From Litorisediminicola beolgyonensis (lineage in GTDB: Bacteria > Pseudomonadota > Alphaproteobacteria > Rhodobacterales > Rhodobacteraceae): a stretch of DNA of 40,201 nt. The notes beneath the pieces are model-generated. The model saw only the letters and a program-made list of their open reading frames with translations. It did not search any database and was not told where the DNA came from. Shown one piece after another: positions 40,061 to 40,201 of the stretch. The position numbers were made by a program, and so were the translations under genes. Numbering within the stretch: the first letter of the stretch is position 1; each line of letters begins with the position of its first letter. The stretch covers positions 1 through 40,201 of the forward strand of contig NZ_JBHTMU010000037.1 of the NCBI RefSeq assembly GCF_042679605.1. The letters are read 5' to 3'.

Positions 40061-40093
40061 CCGCCCGCGGAGCGTGAAGCACCCCGCGGGCGG
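40061..40093. terminator. Bidirectional terminator-like hairpin
   Basis: Perfect 10-base arms CCGCCCGCGG (40061-40070) and CCGCGGGCGG (40084-40093) lie between convergent gene ends. No T-run is seen. Confidence 0.65.
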
Positions 40094-40099
40094 CCCTGA

Positions 40100-40201
40100 T
40101 CAGGCCAGCGCGGCGGCGTTGGGGAGCGGGGCGAGGGCCATCGGCGCGAAGCGGGTGAGGCGGGCGTTGGGCCAGGGCGTCGCGGTGGCCTGCACCGCCG
40201 G
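40100..40201 (-). CDS. C-terminal end of an unidentified protein
   Basis: The last 33 codons of a leftward gene whose start lies beyond the window; the stop (TGA, read leftward) is at 40100-40102. The residues, ending in RLTRFAPMALAPLPNAAALA, are too few and too Ala/Pro-rich to name a family. The hairpin just beyond its stop supports a real gene end. Confidence 0.5.
   Translation of the reverse strand, partial: PAVQATATPWPNARLTRFAPMALAPLPNAAALA

Noticed and set aside
1..40201. CRISPR arrays, tRNA genes, insertion sequences, prophage or attachment sites
   Set aside because: No regularly spaced repeats, cloverleaf sequences, transposase-like proteins or terminal repeats were seen.

Overview
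The window is about 68-70% G+C by eye, densely packed and full of ATGA stop/start overlaps. It carries TRAP and TTT (tripartite tricarboxylate) transporters, an iac-type gene set and an hmg operon with a DUF2783 gene. This points to an alphaproteobacterium, most likely Rhodobacterales (Roseobacter/Paracoccaceae type). That assignment is inferred from gene content, not from a database search. No rRNA, tRNA, insertion sequence, CRISPR array or replication origin was found.

Left part (1-8320). The end of an Asp/Glu/hydantoin racemase gene and an overlapping hydratase/fumarylacetoacetase-family gene come first, then an AbrB-type antitoxin/Doc toxin pair with a readable promoter, then a leftward amidase gene. 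The 540-base gap at 3138-3678 holds a clear guanidine-I (ykkC) riboswitch. Downstream lies a rightward operon: ABC substrate-binding protein, permease, ATPase, an arginase-fold hydrolase of the guanidine hydrolase (GdmH) type, a protein with a very His-rich N-terminus, and a 55-residue secreted or membrane-anchored His-containing peptide. Together they read as guanidine sensing, import and hydrolysis to urea and ammonia, with two candidate nickel-handling proteins where HypA/HypB-like accessory genes would be expected.

Middle part (8557-23510). An AraC-type regulator diverges from a glutamine-synthetase-like ligase, a class I glutamine amidotransferase and a cytochrome P450. The first two resemble the AtdA1/AtdA2 and PuuA/PuuD gamma-glutamylation modules. 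A strong terminator separates them from a leftward block: iacH-A-B-C-D-E-F-G (indole-3-acetate catabolism) followed by a TRAP transporter (dctP-Q-M). iacI diverges from iacH across an AT-rich, repeat-rich control region.

Right part (23533-40201). A leftward block runs class III aminotransferase, maleylacetate reductase, hydroxyquinol-type intradiol dioxygenase, tctC-B-A and aldehyde dehydrogenase. A second AraC-type regulator diverges from it. Two MarR genes converge. The second MarR gene diverges from the homogentisate operon: homogentisate dioxygenase, fumarylacetoacetase, an atypical metallo-beta-lactamase-fold protein, a DinB-fold protein, an FAD monooxygenase and a DUF2783 protein. The end of an unidentified leftward gene closes the window.

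The window is thus a catabolic island for aromatic compounds and nitrogen sources. A plausible flow is amine to aldehyde (aminotransferase), aldehyde to aryl acetate (aldehyde dehydrogenase), indole-3-acetate to a ring-cleavage substrate (Iac), with a separate homogentisate branch. The substrates are inferred from family and context.
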